A stretch of DNA of 64,000 bases, taken from positions 248,001 through 312,000 of the forward strand of contig NZ_VJVW01000003.1 in assembly GCF_009735585.1 (NCBI RefSeq), in the 5' to 3' direction. Below, piece after piece: positions 51,763 to 59,311 of this stretch. The notes under the pieces are model-generated. The model did no database searches and had not been told where the DNA came from. It saw only the letters and a list, made by a program, of their open reading frames with translations. The stretch's first letter is position 1. The number at the start of each line of letters is the position of its first letter. The position numbers and the translations under genes are program-made. The stretch is from Christiangramia aestuarii. GTDB lineage: Bacteria; Bacteroidota; Bacteroidia; Flavobacteriales; Flavobacteriaceae.

Positions 51763-52445
51763 AACTGCTGTTAAGCTGTGAACACGCATTCCCTTCTATT
51801 CCGAAGGAATACCAGTATTTATTTGAATCTGACCAACAGATACTGGATACCCATGAGGCCTTTGACCTGGGGGCATTCGATCTATATAAGTTTCTGGACC
51901 CCATTGCAGATAGCTCTCATTACCAGGAAGTAGGGAGGCTACTTGTAGAAAGTAACCGGTCTCCCTGGCATAAGAAACTGTTTTCAAGGTTTTCAAAAGA
52001 CCTGCCCCTGGACGAAAAGAAAAAGATTCTTTCTGAATTTTATGAACCATACAGGGAAAAAGTACAAAATTCTATCAGGAAAATGATAGAGCAGGGGCAT
52101 GACGTGCTGCATTTTTCGGTGCATAGCTTTACACCGGTTTTGCATGGGCTGGAAAGGAAAGCCGATATTGGAATATTATACGATCCAGGCAGGAAGATGG
52201 AGAAAACTTTAGCCCTTAAAATAAAAGAAGATCTACAGCAAAAATTACCCGGTTTCAGGATAAGGTCTAATTATCCCTACCTGGGAAAAGCTGATGGCTT
52301 TACCACCAGCCTGCGTAAAATATTCCCTGAGCGGTATGCGGGAATAGAACTGGAAGTGAACCAGAAATGTGTGGAAGATAACCTGATGGAAGAAAAAATA
52401 AAAAAAGCGGTTTTCTACGCCCTGCAGCAAATAAAAAAGGTTTAA
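51759..52445 (+). CDS. N-formylglutamate amidohydrolase family protein
   Basis: About 228 residues. The start MKLLLSCEHAFPSIPKEYQY has the family SCEHA motif with the metal-binding residues, then ADSSHYQEVGRLLVESNRS, and VLHFSVHSFTPVLHG with a His. The C-terminus GIELEVNQKCV matches the family end. These zinc enzymes release formate or another acyl group from N-acyl-glutamate. In this operon it may trim or deprotect the glutamate end of the product. I start at 51759 (ATGA overlap with the upstream stop) rather than at 51729. Confidence 0.88.
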   Translation: MKLLLSCEHAFPSIPKEYQYLFESDQQILDTHEAFDLGAFDLYKFLDPIADSSHYQEVGRLLVESNRSPWHKKLFSRFSKDLPLDEKKKILSEFYEPYREKVQNSIRKMIEQGHDVLHFSVHSFTPVLHGLERKADIGILYDPGRKMEKTLALKIKEDLQQKLPGFRIRSNYPYLGKADGFTTSLRKIFPERYAGIELEVNQKCVEDNLMEEKIKKAVFYALQQIKKV

Positions 52446-52480
52446 AAAGACAGATCCCAGATCCATCTTTTTAAACCTTT
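52436..52480 (+). terminator. Operon terminator, 15-bp stem
   Basis: AAAGGTTTAAAAAGA (52436-52450) pairs perfectly with TCTTTTTAAACCTTT (52466-52480) across a 15-base loop. It begins inside the last codons of the amidohydrolase gene. The stem is A/T-rich, so strength is uncertain. Confidence 0.6.
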
Positions 52481-52500
52481 AATTTCAATTTTTAGCTTTA

Positions 52501-52911
52501 TTATTTTAGATCGTACTCCAGGGTGATCTCTGCGTTGAGCAATTTGGACAATGGGCAATTTTCTTTGGCCTTGTTGGCGATCTTATCGAATTTGTCCTTA
52601 TCTATCCCTGGTACATCTGCATTCAGAATTAGGTGAGACTTGGTGATCTCGCCATCTTCAAATGTGATCTCTGAAGTAGTTTCCAGGCTTGTTGGTTCAA
52701 AACCATCTTCGGTAAGAAAAGCAGAAAGCTGCATGCTAAAGCAGCCGGCATGGGCCGCACTAACCAGTTCTTCCGGATTTGTACCTTTTCCATTTTCGAA
52801 CCTGGTTTTAAACGAATATTGTGCATCTTTTAAAACCCCGCTTTCCAGGCTTACTGTTCCCTTTCCTTCTTTCAAAGAGCCATTCCAAACGGCTGATCCT
52901 TTTCTTTTCAT
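52501..52911 (-). CDS. osmC: OsmC family peroxiredoxin
   Basis: A 136-residue OsmC protein that reduces organic hydroperoxides. The two catalytic cysteines are present, in HAGCFSMQLSAFL and KENCPLSKLLN, separated by about 65 residues. The start KRKGSAVWNGSLKEGKGTVS and NPEELVSAAHAG are OsmC rather than Ohr in style. It is monocistronic, convergent with the amidohydrolase operon. Confidence 0.94.
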   Translation of the reverse strand: MKRKGSAVWNGSLKEGKGTVSLESGVLKDAQYSFKTRFENGKGTNPEELVSAAHAGCFSMQLSAFLTEDGFEPTSLETTSEITFEDGEITKSHLILNADVPGIDKDKFDKIANKAKENCPLSKLLNAEITLEYDLK

Positions 52912-53015
52912 GATTTAATTTTTTTGTTGATTCTTCCCTAATTTAAGAAGGTGAGAAGGATTCAGAAAAGAATTATAATAACCTTAACCTAACCGGGCCA
53001 AATATGCATAAAAAA

Positions 53016-53036
53016 AGCCCGGAACATGTCCGGGCT
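53016..53036 (-). terminator. FKBP gene terminator
   Basis: AGCCCGGA/TCCGGGCT stem, loop ACATG, followed on the minus strand by a T6 run. It lies 24 bases after the FKBP stop. Confidence 0.88.
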
Positions 53037-53060
53037 AATATTGAATATTCTGGTTAACTC

Positions 53061-53492
53061 TTATTTGATCTCTACAACTTCAAGATCAAAAATAAGGTCT
53101 TTACCTGCAAGTGGATGGTTCGCATCTACTACGATACTATCATCTTTTACCTCGGTTACTACAAGGTTGATCTCACGACCGTCAGGAGCCTTAGAAACTA
53201 GAGGCATTCCCACTTCTGGTTTAAGCTCTTCCGGTAGCTGACTTTTTTCAACTTCCTGGATAAGCTCAGCTTTAGGCTCTCCGTAAGCTTCTTCTTTTGG
53301 TATATTGATAGTTTTCTTTTCGTTCACTTCCATCCCGATAAGTCCATCTTCAAAACCTGGGATAAGCTGACCCTGTCCTAGGGTAAACTCTATAGGTTCT
53401 CCACGCTCTACTGAACTATCGAAAACCTGACCGTCTTCTAACTTCCCTGTGTAATGTACCTTAACGGCGTCATTTTGCTTAACTTGACTCAT
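53061..53492 (-). CDS. FKBP-type peptidyl-prolyl isomerase (SlyD-like)
   Basis: A 143-residue cis-trans isomerase. The FKBP part (KVHYTGKLEDGQVFDSSVER, PGFEDGLIGMEVNEKKTINI) brackets an inserted IF flap domain (ELIQEVEKSQLPEELKPEVG, EIIVDANHPLAG-like VVDANHPLAGKDL). It lacks the His/Cys metal-rich tail of E. coli SlyD. Likely a cytoplasmic folding helper or chaperone. It is monocistronic. Confidence 0.92.
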   Translation of the reverse strand: MSQVKQNDAVKVHYTGKLEDGQVFDSSVERGEPIEFTLGQGQLIPGFEDGLIGMEVNEKKTINIPKEEAYGEPKAELIQEVEKSQLPEELKPEVGMPLVSKAPDGREINLVVTEVKDDSIVVDANHPLAGKDLIFDLEVVEIK

Positions 53493-53690
53493 AAAAAGTA
53501 TTTTTTTCTATTATAATTTCGGCTATAAATTAATTTCCAGCCATTTACGGCTAGTATGGTACAAGTACCCTGCCGAAATTCCAATAACCCGACAGAATAT
53601 CCGATGATGATACATTTTGTCATATTTTGACTAAATTGGGGCTAGGTCTGAAAGATCAAACTTCAATTCTGTCAATAACTACTTAGTATT

Positions 53691-55154
53691 ATGAAATCAT
53701 CAAAAAAACCAGTTGATCCCAATTCACGCAGAGATTTTATGAAAAAATCGGCCATTGCCGCCGCAGGTATCACTATAGTTCCTAGACATGTACTGGGTGG
53801 ACCCGGGTTTGTCGCTCCAAGCGATAAATTGCTAATCGCTGGGATCGGGGTTGGTGGAAAAGGCGAATCTGACCTTACCAGCTTCTATGAAAGTGGAAAA
53901 GCCGAGATCGCTTTTCTATGCGATGTGGATGACAGAAGGGCGCAGGCTTCCAGGGAACGATTCCCAAAAGCCAAATATTATAAGGATTACCGGGAACTCT
54001 TCGATAAGGAATCAAAGAATTTTGATGCGGTAAGCGTTTCCACACCAGACCATAATCACGCGGTACAGACGATGGCCGCGATGAAAAGGGGGAAACATGT
54101 CTACGTTCAAAAACCCCTGACCCATGATATCTATGAAGCTCGTAAACTCACCGAAGCAGCTGAAAAATATAAGGTGGTAACCCAAATGGGAAATCAGGGA
54201 GCCTCCGGTGACGGAGTAAGAAAGATGAAAGAATGGTACGATGCCGGCATTATTGGGAATGTAAAGGAGGTTTATGTATGGACCAACCGACCGGTTTGGC
54301 CCCAGGGAATTCCTTGGCCTAAGACTTCTTCACCTGTTCCAGCAGAGCTCGACTGGGATTTATGGTTGGGAACGGCTCCCCGAAAGGAATATGTAGACGG
54401 GCTGGTTCCATTCAACTGGCGTGGCTGGTGGGACTATGGTACCGGCGCACTAGGAGATATGGGTTGCCATTTAATTGAACCTCCTTTTAGCGTTCTGGGG
54501 TTAAAATACCCGAAAGAAGTGGAATGTAGTGTGGGAAGTGTGTATGTTGACGAATTCCAGAGGGGGTATTTCCCGGAAAGCTGTCCGCCATCGAGTCATG
54601 TTATCATGAGCTTTGATAATAAGTATTCTGCCTCTAAAGATATTAAACTGCACTGGATGGACGGAGGCATCAAGCCAGTGCGGCCAGAAGAACTTGGCCC
54701 TGAAGAAACCTTCGGCGACGGTGGGAACGGAGCTCTTATCATTGGGGACAAGGGCAAGATGATGTGCGGAACCTATGGCCTGAACCCAAGACTGCTGCCA
54801 ACCTCTAAAACCGAAGAAGTATCTGTTCCACAGAAATATGAGCGAGTGAAGAACGGAATAAATGGCCATTATGCCCAGTGGGTGGAAGCCGCCATCGCTG
54901 GTTACGGTAAAAAGGAATTAAGCTCCCCTTTCGAGATCGCCGGTCCGCTGACTGAATCAATGCTTATTGCCAACCTGGCTATTAGGGGGTATGACATTCA
55001 GAAAACCAGGAAAAATAAAGAAGGGCATGAAGAGGTTTACTACCCGGGCCGAGACATAAAAATGATCTGGGATGCCCAGAATATGAAGGTGACCAATTTT
55101 GATGAGGCCAACCAGTTCGTAAAAAGGGAATATCCTCAAGGTTTTAGTTTATAG
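53691..55154 (+). CDS. Tat-exported Gfo/Idh/MocA family oxidoreductase
   Basis: A 487-residue sugar-type oxidoreductase. The N-terminus NSRRDFMKKSAIAAAGITIV carries a twin-arginine motif and a short hydrophobic region, so it is probably folded before export to the periplasm. The Rossmann part has LIAGIGVGGKGE and VSVSTPDHNHAVQTMAAMKR; EKYKVVTQMGNQGASGDG and DMGCHLIEPPFSVLG follow. Substrate may be a polyol, sugar or glycoside; NAD(P) is bound at the Gly-rich site and is likely pre-loaded. The 3D-domain lipoprotein gene begins 4 bases after it. Confidence 0.9.
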   Translation: MKSSKKPVDPNSRRDFMKKSAIAAAGITIVPRHVLGGPGFVAPSDKLLIAGIGVGGKGESDLTSFYESGKAEIAFLCDVDDRRAQASRERFPKAKYYKDYRELFDKESKNFDAVSVSTPDHNHAVQTMAAMKRGKHVYVQKPLTHDIYEARKLTEAAEKYKVVTQMGNQGASGDGVRKMKEWYDAGIIGNVKEVYVWTNRPVWPQGIPWPKTSSPVPAELDWDLWLGTAPRKEYVDGLVPFNWRGWWDYGTGALGDMGCHLIEPPFSVLGLKYPKEVECSVGSVYVDEFQRGYFPESCPPSSHVIMSFDNKYSASKDIKLHWMDGGIKPVRPEELGPEETFGDGGNGALIIGDKGKMMCGTYGLNPRLLPTSKTEEVSVPQKYERVKNGINGHYAQWVEAAIAGYGKKELSSPFEIAGPLTESMLIANLAIRGYDIQKTRKNKEGHEEVYYPGRDIKMIWDAQNMKVTNFDEANQFVKREYPQGFSL

Positions 55155-55158
55155 TTAT

Positions 55159-55617
55159 ATGCATAGAAAGTGGAGCATAAAATTTCCGGAAATAACCAGA
55201 ATATTTGCACTTGGTATAATATGCAGCCTGTTATTTTTCATTTCATCCTGTAAAAAAAGGAAGTTGGACGATTCAGACCTGGATTGGGATACCATCTGCG
55301 TAACTGCGACAGCTTATAACTCGGTAGTATATCAGACCCAGAATAATCCCAGGATCACTGCCTGGGGCGACACGCTTAAACCGGGAATGAAAGCAGTGGC
55401 CGTTTCCAGAGATCTTTTAAGAATGGGGCTAGACCATAACTCAAGGATCAGGATCGAAGGTTTTGACAGTGTTTTTCTAATCAAGGATAAAATGCATTAC
55501 CGCTGGAGGAACAGGATAGATATTTATATGGGTGAGGATATAGAAAAGGCTAAGAATTTCGGAAGGAAAAAGCTCAATATCGCCTATATCTTCGATAAAG
55601 ACGCTGCCAGGAAATAA
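55159..55617 (+). CDS. 3D-domain (double-psi barrel) lipoprotein
   Basis: A 152-residue lipoprotein. The signal ends in the lipobox LFFISSC, with Cys at about 31. The mature part has VTATAYNSVVYQTQNNP and TAWGDTLKPGMKAVAVSRD, and FLIKDKMHYRWRNRIDIYMG, matching the 3D domain of MltA/RlpA-type double-psi barrels with the three-Asp pattern. The KRRKL-type basic start (CKKRKLDD) and the Asp triad suggest binding or cleavage of peptidoglycan glycans. It is probably co-transcribed with the MocA-like gene. Confidence 0.78.
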   Translation: MHRKWSIKFPEITRIFALGIICSLLFFISSCKKRKLDDSDLDWDTICVTATAYNSVVYQTQNNPRITAWGDTLKPGMKAVAVSRDLLRMGLDHNSRIRIEGFDSVFLIKDKMHYRWRNRIDIYMGEDIEKAKNFGRKKLNIAYIFDKDAARK

Positions 55618-55664
55618 TACCGTTTTTAACTTCTTTATTATATTCGAAGCAAAATTCGTTTTCC

Positions 55665-56738
55665 ATGCCTCATATCCAAAAGTACTGCCTTTATATTTTT
55701 ATCATCTTATTCAGTTTGCCGGGCTTTGGCCAGGTGACAGATTCTATTCGATTTAAGAATAAACTGGTCATCGGGATAACCCAAACTCCGCCCTTCGTGG
55801 AAAAGCGGCCGCAGGGCTATGCCGGGCTAAGTATATCTTCCTGGAAAATGGTGAATGAGCAATTGCAATTGCCTTACGAGTTCAAGGAATATGAGAATCT
55901 GGGAAAATTATTGCAGGCCATAGAGAATGCTGAAGTAGATTTCAGTGTAAACCCCATTACGGTTACCGATAACCGGATGAAAAGAATGGATTTTTCGCAG
56001 CCATACTTTATTTCCCATACGAGTGTTGCTAAGAAAAAGGAATCCAGATTTCTCAAGCATATTAAGAATCTATTTAGCTGGGATTTCTTTTCGGTAATCG
56101 GGCTGTTGCTATTTGTAATCTTTATTTTTGGTTTCCTGGTATGGCTTTTCGAAAGAAAAAAGAACAAGGAGGAATTTGGGGGTGATCTTAGAGGCATCAT
56201 GCAGGGATTCTGGTGGAGTGCCGTCACCATGACTACCGTTGGTTACGGAGATAAATCACCTCGAACCACCGGCGGAAGGATCATTGGCCTTATCTGGATG
56301 TTCATGGCCGTGATCATTATCTCCAGTTTTACGGCGGGTATCGCTTCGTCTCTTACAGTTGAAAGCATTAATGAGGAGATCACGAGCATAGAAGACCTGG
56401 AAAGATTTGATGTGACCACCGTAAAAAGTTCGAGTTCCGAAGAACTTCTGGAACTTTATAATATTGAAAATGAACTGGTGAGTACCGGAGCAGAAGGCCT
56501 GCAGGCAGTATTCGAGGAAAAGACGAAACTTTTCGTCTACGATGAACCTATTCTGAAATTCGAAATAGAAAGGATGGATATTTCCGGTGATGTGGAAATC
56601 CTGGGCCAGAGCCTTAAAAAGGACTATTACAGCTATGCCTTTCCTAAAGGCTCGGAACTATTGAAGACCATAAACCCGATATTAATAAGGACTCTGAAAA
56701 GTATGGAATGGGCGACTTTAGTGAAGGAGTATAATTAA
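55665..56738 (+). CDS. Prokaryotic ionotropic glutamate receptor-like channel (GluR0 type)
   Basis: A 357-residue membrane protein with a signal peptide (YCLYIFIILFSLPGFGQ) and the GluR0 order: lobe 1 of a periplasmic-binding domain (VIGITQTPPFVEKRPQGYAG), TM1 (FFSVIGLLLFVIFIFGFLVW), a pore loop with the potassium-type filter TVGYGD at residues 191-196, TM2 (IIGLIWMFMAVIIISSFTAG), and lobe 2 (EEITSIEDLERFDVTTVKSS). Ligand binding should gate the channel; a K+-selective filter is expected. The ligand is unknown. Eukaryotic-type M3 is absent, as in other bacterial members. It is 47 bases after the 3D lipoprotein and may have its own promoter. Confidence 0.88.
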   Translation: MPHIQKYCLYIFIILFSLPGFGQVTDSIRFKNKLVIGITQTPPFVEKRPQGYAGLSISSWKMVNEQLQLPYEFKEYENLGKLLQAIENAEVDFSVNPITVTDNRMKRMDFSQPYFISHTSVAKKKESRFLKHIKNLFSWDFFSVIGLLLFVIFIFGFLVWLFERKKNKEEFGGDLRGIMQGFWWSAVTMTTVGYGDKSPRTTGGRIIGLIWMFMAVIIISSFTAGIASSLTVESINEEITSIEDLERFDVTTVKSSSSEELLELYNIENELVSTGAEGLQAVFEEKTKLFVYDEPILKFEIERMDISGDVEILGQSLKKDYYSYAFPKGSELLKTINPILIRTLKSMEWATLVKEYN

Positions 56739-56873
56739 TCAGCTTCCCAGGCCCAGGTAGCCAAGCAGGATCCATAGAATGATGAAAACCACGATCATTC
56801 CTATGCAACCGCAACCGCCACCAAATTTCTTAGCGCCCCAACCGGCAAGTATGGCCCTGAGCAGGTTTTTCAT
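56739..56873 (-). CDS. 44-residue single-TM microprotein with GGGCGC motif
   Basis: ATG at 56873, TGA at 56741-56739; the stop immediately abuts the channel gene's stop. The frame reads MKNLLRAILAGWGAKKF, then GGGCGC at 18-23, then a hydrophobic segment (MIVVFIILWILLGYLGLG). A basic start and glycine/cysteine bend before the helix resemble small envelope proteins. No homologue family is recognised. Coding potential rests on composition and a clean topology. Confidence 0.6.
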   Translation of the reverse strand: MKNLLRAILAGWGAKKFGGGCGCIGMIVVFIILWILLGYLGLGS

Positions 56874-57012
56874 AACAGGAAATTTAATACCTGAAATTAA
56901 TTATGCAAAGTTTAATTGTTGTGCTTATTGGGATAATTTTAAAACCAATTTGTGTTAAATATTTGATTTTTAGTATATTGAGCGCCATTTTCGATTCTAA
57001 CCGATCTAAATT

Positions 57013-57165
57013 ATGCTAACTCGAAATAATCCCGATAAACAAACCGACCTGGAATTTCTCAAACGCATACGGCAGGGGAATAGGAAAAAGTTCTTTATCG
57101 CCTTTGCCCTTATCGTGCTGATGGCCGTAATCGCCATGACGGGAGTCTATTACGAATACTGGTAG
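57013..57165 (+). CDS. 50-residue single-TM microprotein
   Basis: ATG at 57013, stop at 57163-57165. A soluble charged N-terminus (MLTRNNPDKQTDLEFLKRIR) is followed by QGNRKK and one helix (FFIAFALIVLMAVIAMTGVY), ending in YEYW. Positive-inside charges fit N-in topology. It is convergent with 57167-57811. No family is recognised. Confidence 0.6.
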   Translation: MLTRNNPDKQTDLEFLKRIRQGNRKKFFIAFALIVLMAVIAMTGVYYEYW

Positions 57166-57166
57166 T

Positions 57167-57811
57167 TTATTGCTTGATCTCGTTCATTAACAGGAACGCC
57201 TTGTTTATATATTCTTTTTCAAGAAATAATGCGAAATAGTTGGAAGTAGAGATCATTTCAAAAACCGGGATGCCTTCGTAGGCCAGCAATTTAAAAATAT
57301 AGAAATAGAGGCCCACCGTTTGGGAACTGTTCTTAGGTAAGGCTATGGTTATGGAAGAAAGTTCATCCTTAACCGAAACTCTAACCTCATTTCTGAAACA
57401 TTTTTCCACCAGGTCTGTAAGTGAAGATGAAACCAGGATATTGCTTTCCTGGTAATTGCTGGAGTAATTCAGATAGATCCCGGTCTGGTCCTTTACCGCT
57501 TCCAGCAATCTTGCCTTATTTGCAATAATTGTTTTGGAATTCAAAAAAGTGTATTCGGTAATACCAGATCTCACAATGATATCTCCCAGCTCCCTTAAAC
57601 TTTGCATGTTAACTTTGGTGCGGCTGGGAGCATACCTTCTAAGGGCCATAATGATACTTCCCTGTTTCACAGGTTTGCGCATTTCTTTTTCAACCTGAGG
57701 CTGAATATCTGCCGCAAGACCGCTAAAGTTTATAATATCTCTTGCGATGGCATCATCCAAAAAGGGCTGGTGCCTTATAATGTCATGAACACAGGTAGTT
57801 ATCGTCTTCAT
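57167..57811 (-). CDS. ACT-like protein next to aspartokinase
   Basis: A 214-residue protein that begins MKTITTCVHDIIRHQPFLDD and has a basic helical region (VKQGSIIMALRRYAPSRTKV). The C-terminal half contains two ACT-like modules: SSITIALPKNSSQTVGLYFY and LAYEGIPVFEMISTSNYFAL match the beta-alpha-beta pattern of amino acid-binding ACT domains. Bacteroidota often carry this protein divergent from lysC. It may sense lysine, threonine or methionine and regulate the pathway, but it has no kinase motif. It is divergent from lysC with 100 bases between starts. Confidence 0.75.
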   Translation of the reverse strand: MKTITTCVHDIIRHQPFLDDAIARDIINFSGLAADIQPQVEKEMRKPVKQGSIIMALRRYAPSRTKVNMQSLRELGDIIVRSGITEYTFLNSKTIIANKARLLEAVKDQTGIYLNYSSNYQESNILVSSSLTDLVEKCFRNEVRVSVKDELSSITIALPKNSSQTVGLYFYIFKLLAYEGIPVFEMISTSNYFALFLEKEYINKAFLLMNEIKQ

Positions 57812-57828
57812 TGTTAATTATTGAACAT

Positions 57829-57842
57829 TTTGTACAAATGTA
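57829..57842 (-). promoter_or_regulatory. -7 box and palindrome upstream of ACT-like gene
   Basis: On the minus strand TACATTTG (complement of 57835-57842) matches TAnnTTTG. It overlaps a perfect 10-bp palindrome TTTGTACAAA (57829-57838), a possible operator. Confidence 0.45.
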
Positions 57843-57911
57843 TATAAAATGAAATATAATTTTTGCCTCGCTTCCTTTTAATTATACCTATGCAATCTGA
57901 AATTTTTAAGT

Positions 57912-59249
57912 ATGAAAGTTTTAAAATTTGGAGGTACTTCTGTTGGCTCTGCTGCAAGTATCAGGAATGTAAAGAATATCGTTTTAAACCAGCCCGGTGA
58001 TAAGCTGCTGGTACTTTCAGCCATGTCTGGGGTAACCAATTTCCTGGTAGAGATCTCATCTCTATCACAGAAAAAGGAATATGCTTCGATCGAAGAAAGA
58101 ATTCAGGGATTGAGAGATAAACATTTTTTATTAATAGATGAATTAATTCCGGAAGAAAATTTAAACCTTTCAGTAAAGAGTCATATTGAGGATCTGCTAA
58201 CAGGTCTGCAGGATACAGCGAATTCAGCCTGGAGCAAGGAAACAGATGCGAAGATCATAACCACAGGAGAAAGTCTTTTAACCTATATTTTCAGCTCCTT
58301 TATGGCTTTTGAAGGTATTGCAAACAGTCTTCTGGATGCCAAGAAGTTTATGCATATAAGCAATCTTGAAAACCCGGATACTTCCCATATTGGTGAATTG
58401 CTGAATGATGAACTAAAGGCTTCCCAACAGACCGAGATCCTGGTAACCCAGGGATTTGTGAGAAGAGATGCTGAAGGCAAAATAAATACATTAAAACGTG
58501 GTGGCAGCGATTATACCGCTACCATACTGGGTGCGGCTATCAGGGCTTCTGAGATACAGATATGGACAGACATAAGTGGCCTGCACAATAATGATCCTCG
58601 CTACGTAGAGGGCACACAGCCCGTTGCCGACCTTAGCTTTGAGGAAGCTGCCGAGCTGGCCTATTTTGGAGCGAAGATCCTGCATCCACAGACAATTTCA
58701 CCCGTTATTGGAAAAAATATTCCGGTCTATCTTAAAAATACATTCACCCCCGAGGCAAAAGGTACCTGCATAGGTTCGAAGGCTTCCAGCAAAGGATTAA
58801 AGGCTATTTCAGCCAAAGATGAGATCACCGCGATCAAGATCAAGTCCAACCGAATGCTGATGGCACACGGTTTCCTGAAAAAGATTTTCGAGATCTTCGA
58901 TAAATATGAAACCGCGATAGATATGATCACAACCTCCGAAATTGCGATTTCTCTTACGATCGATGATTGCTCTAACCTGGACCAGATCATGGAAGAGCTT
59001 CAGAATTATGGGGAGATAAGCGTAGATTCAAATCACAGCATTATTTGCGTGGTAGGTGAGGGGCTTATAGAAGATCGCGGAACTTCCCGATTGTTCGAAA
59101 TACTCCAGGACGTTCCAATTCGTATGATCTCCTACGGCGGGAGCAATAACAATATTTCGCTTTTGGTGAATACCTCCAATAAAATCGAGGTGCTTCGAAA
59201 GCTGAATGAAAAGCTTTTTTTAAACCAGGTAACTAATCCTGTTTTGTAG
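57912..59249 (+). CDS. lysC: Aspartate kinase (monofunctional)
   Basis: Phosphorylates aspartate in the lysine/threonine/methionine route. The 445-residue protein has the start KFGGTSVGSAASIRN, the LKRGGSDYTATILGAA active site, DISGLHNNDPRYV, and two C-terminal ACT domains (AISAKDEITAIKIKSNRMLM, then GLIEDRGTSRLFEILQDVPI). Length and ACT arrangement fit a single-function aspartokinase III; no homoserine dehydrogenase is fused. Feedback by lysine is probable. It is divergent from the ACT-like gene. Confidence 0.94.
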   Translation: MKVLKFGGTSVGSAASIRNVKNIVLNQPGDKLLVLSAMSGVTNFLVEISSLSQKKEYASIEERIQGLRDKHFLLIDELIPEENLNLSVKSHIEDLLTGLQDTANSAWSKETDAKIITTGESLLTYIFSSFMAFEGIANSLLDAKKFMHISNLENPDTSHIGELLNDELKASQQTEILVTQGFVRRDAEGKINTLKRGGSDYTATILGAAIRASEIQIWTDISGLHNNDPRYVEGTQPVADLSFEEAAELAYFGAKILHPQTISPVIGKNIPVYLKNTFTPEAKGTCIGSKASSKGLKAISAKDEITAIKIKSNRMLMAHGFLKKIFEIFDKYETAIDMITTSEIAISLTIDDCSNLDQIMEELQNYGEISVDSNHSIICVVGEGLIEDRGTSRLFEILQDVPIRMISYGGSNNNISLLVNTSNKIEVLRKLNEKLFLNQVTNPVL

Positions 59250-59311
59250 TTTGTGTTAAACAGTTTTTTTGTGTAGTGAACCGTCGGGAGCTTAATTGAG
59301 ACCGGCGGTTA

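Noticed and set aside
56907-57020. 37-codon frame starting at about 56907
   Set aside because: It overlaps the 50-codon microprotein start, has no conserved composition and no independent support.
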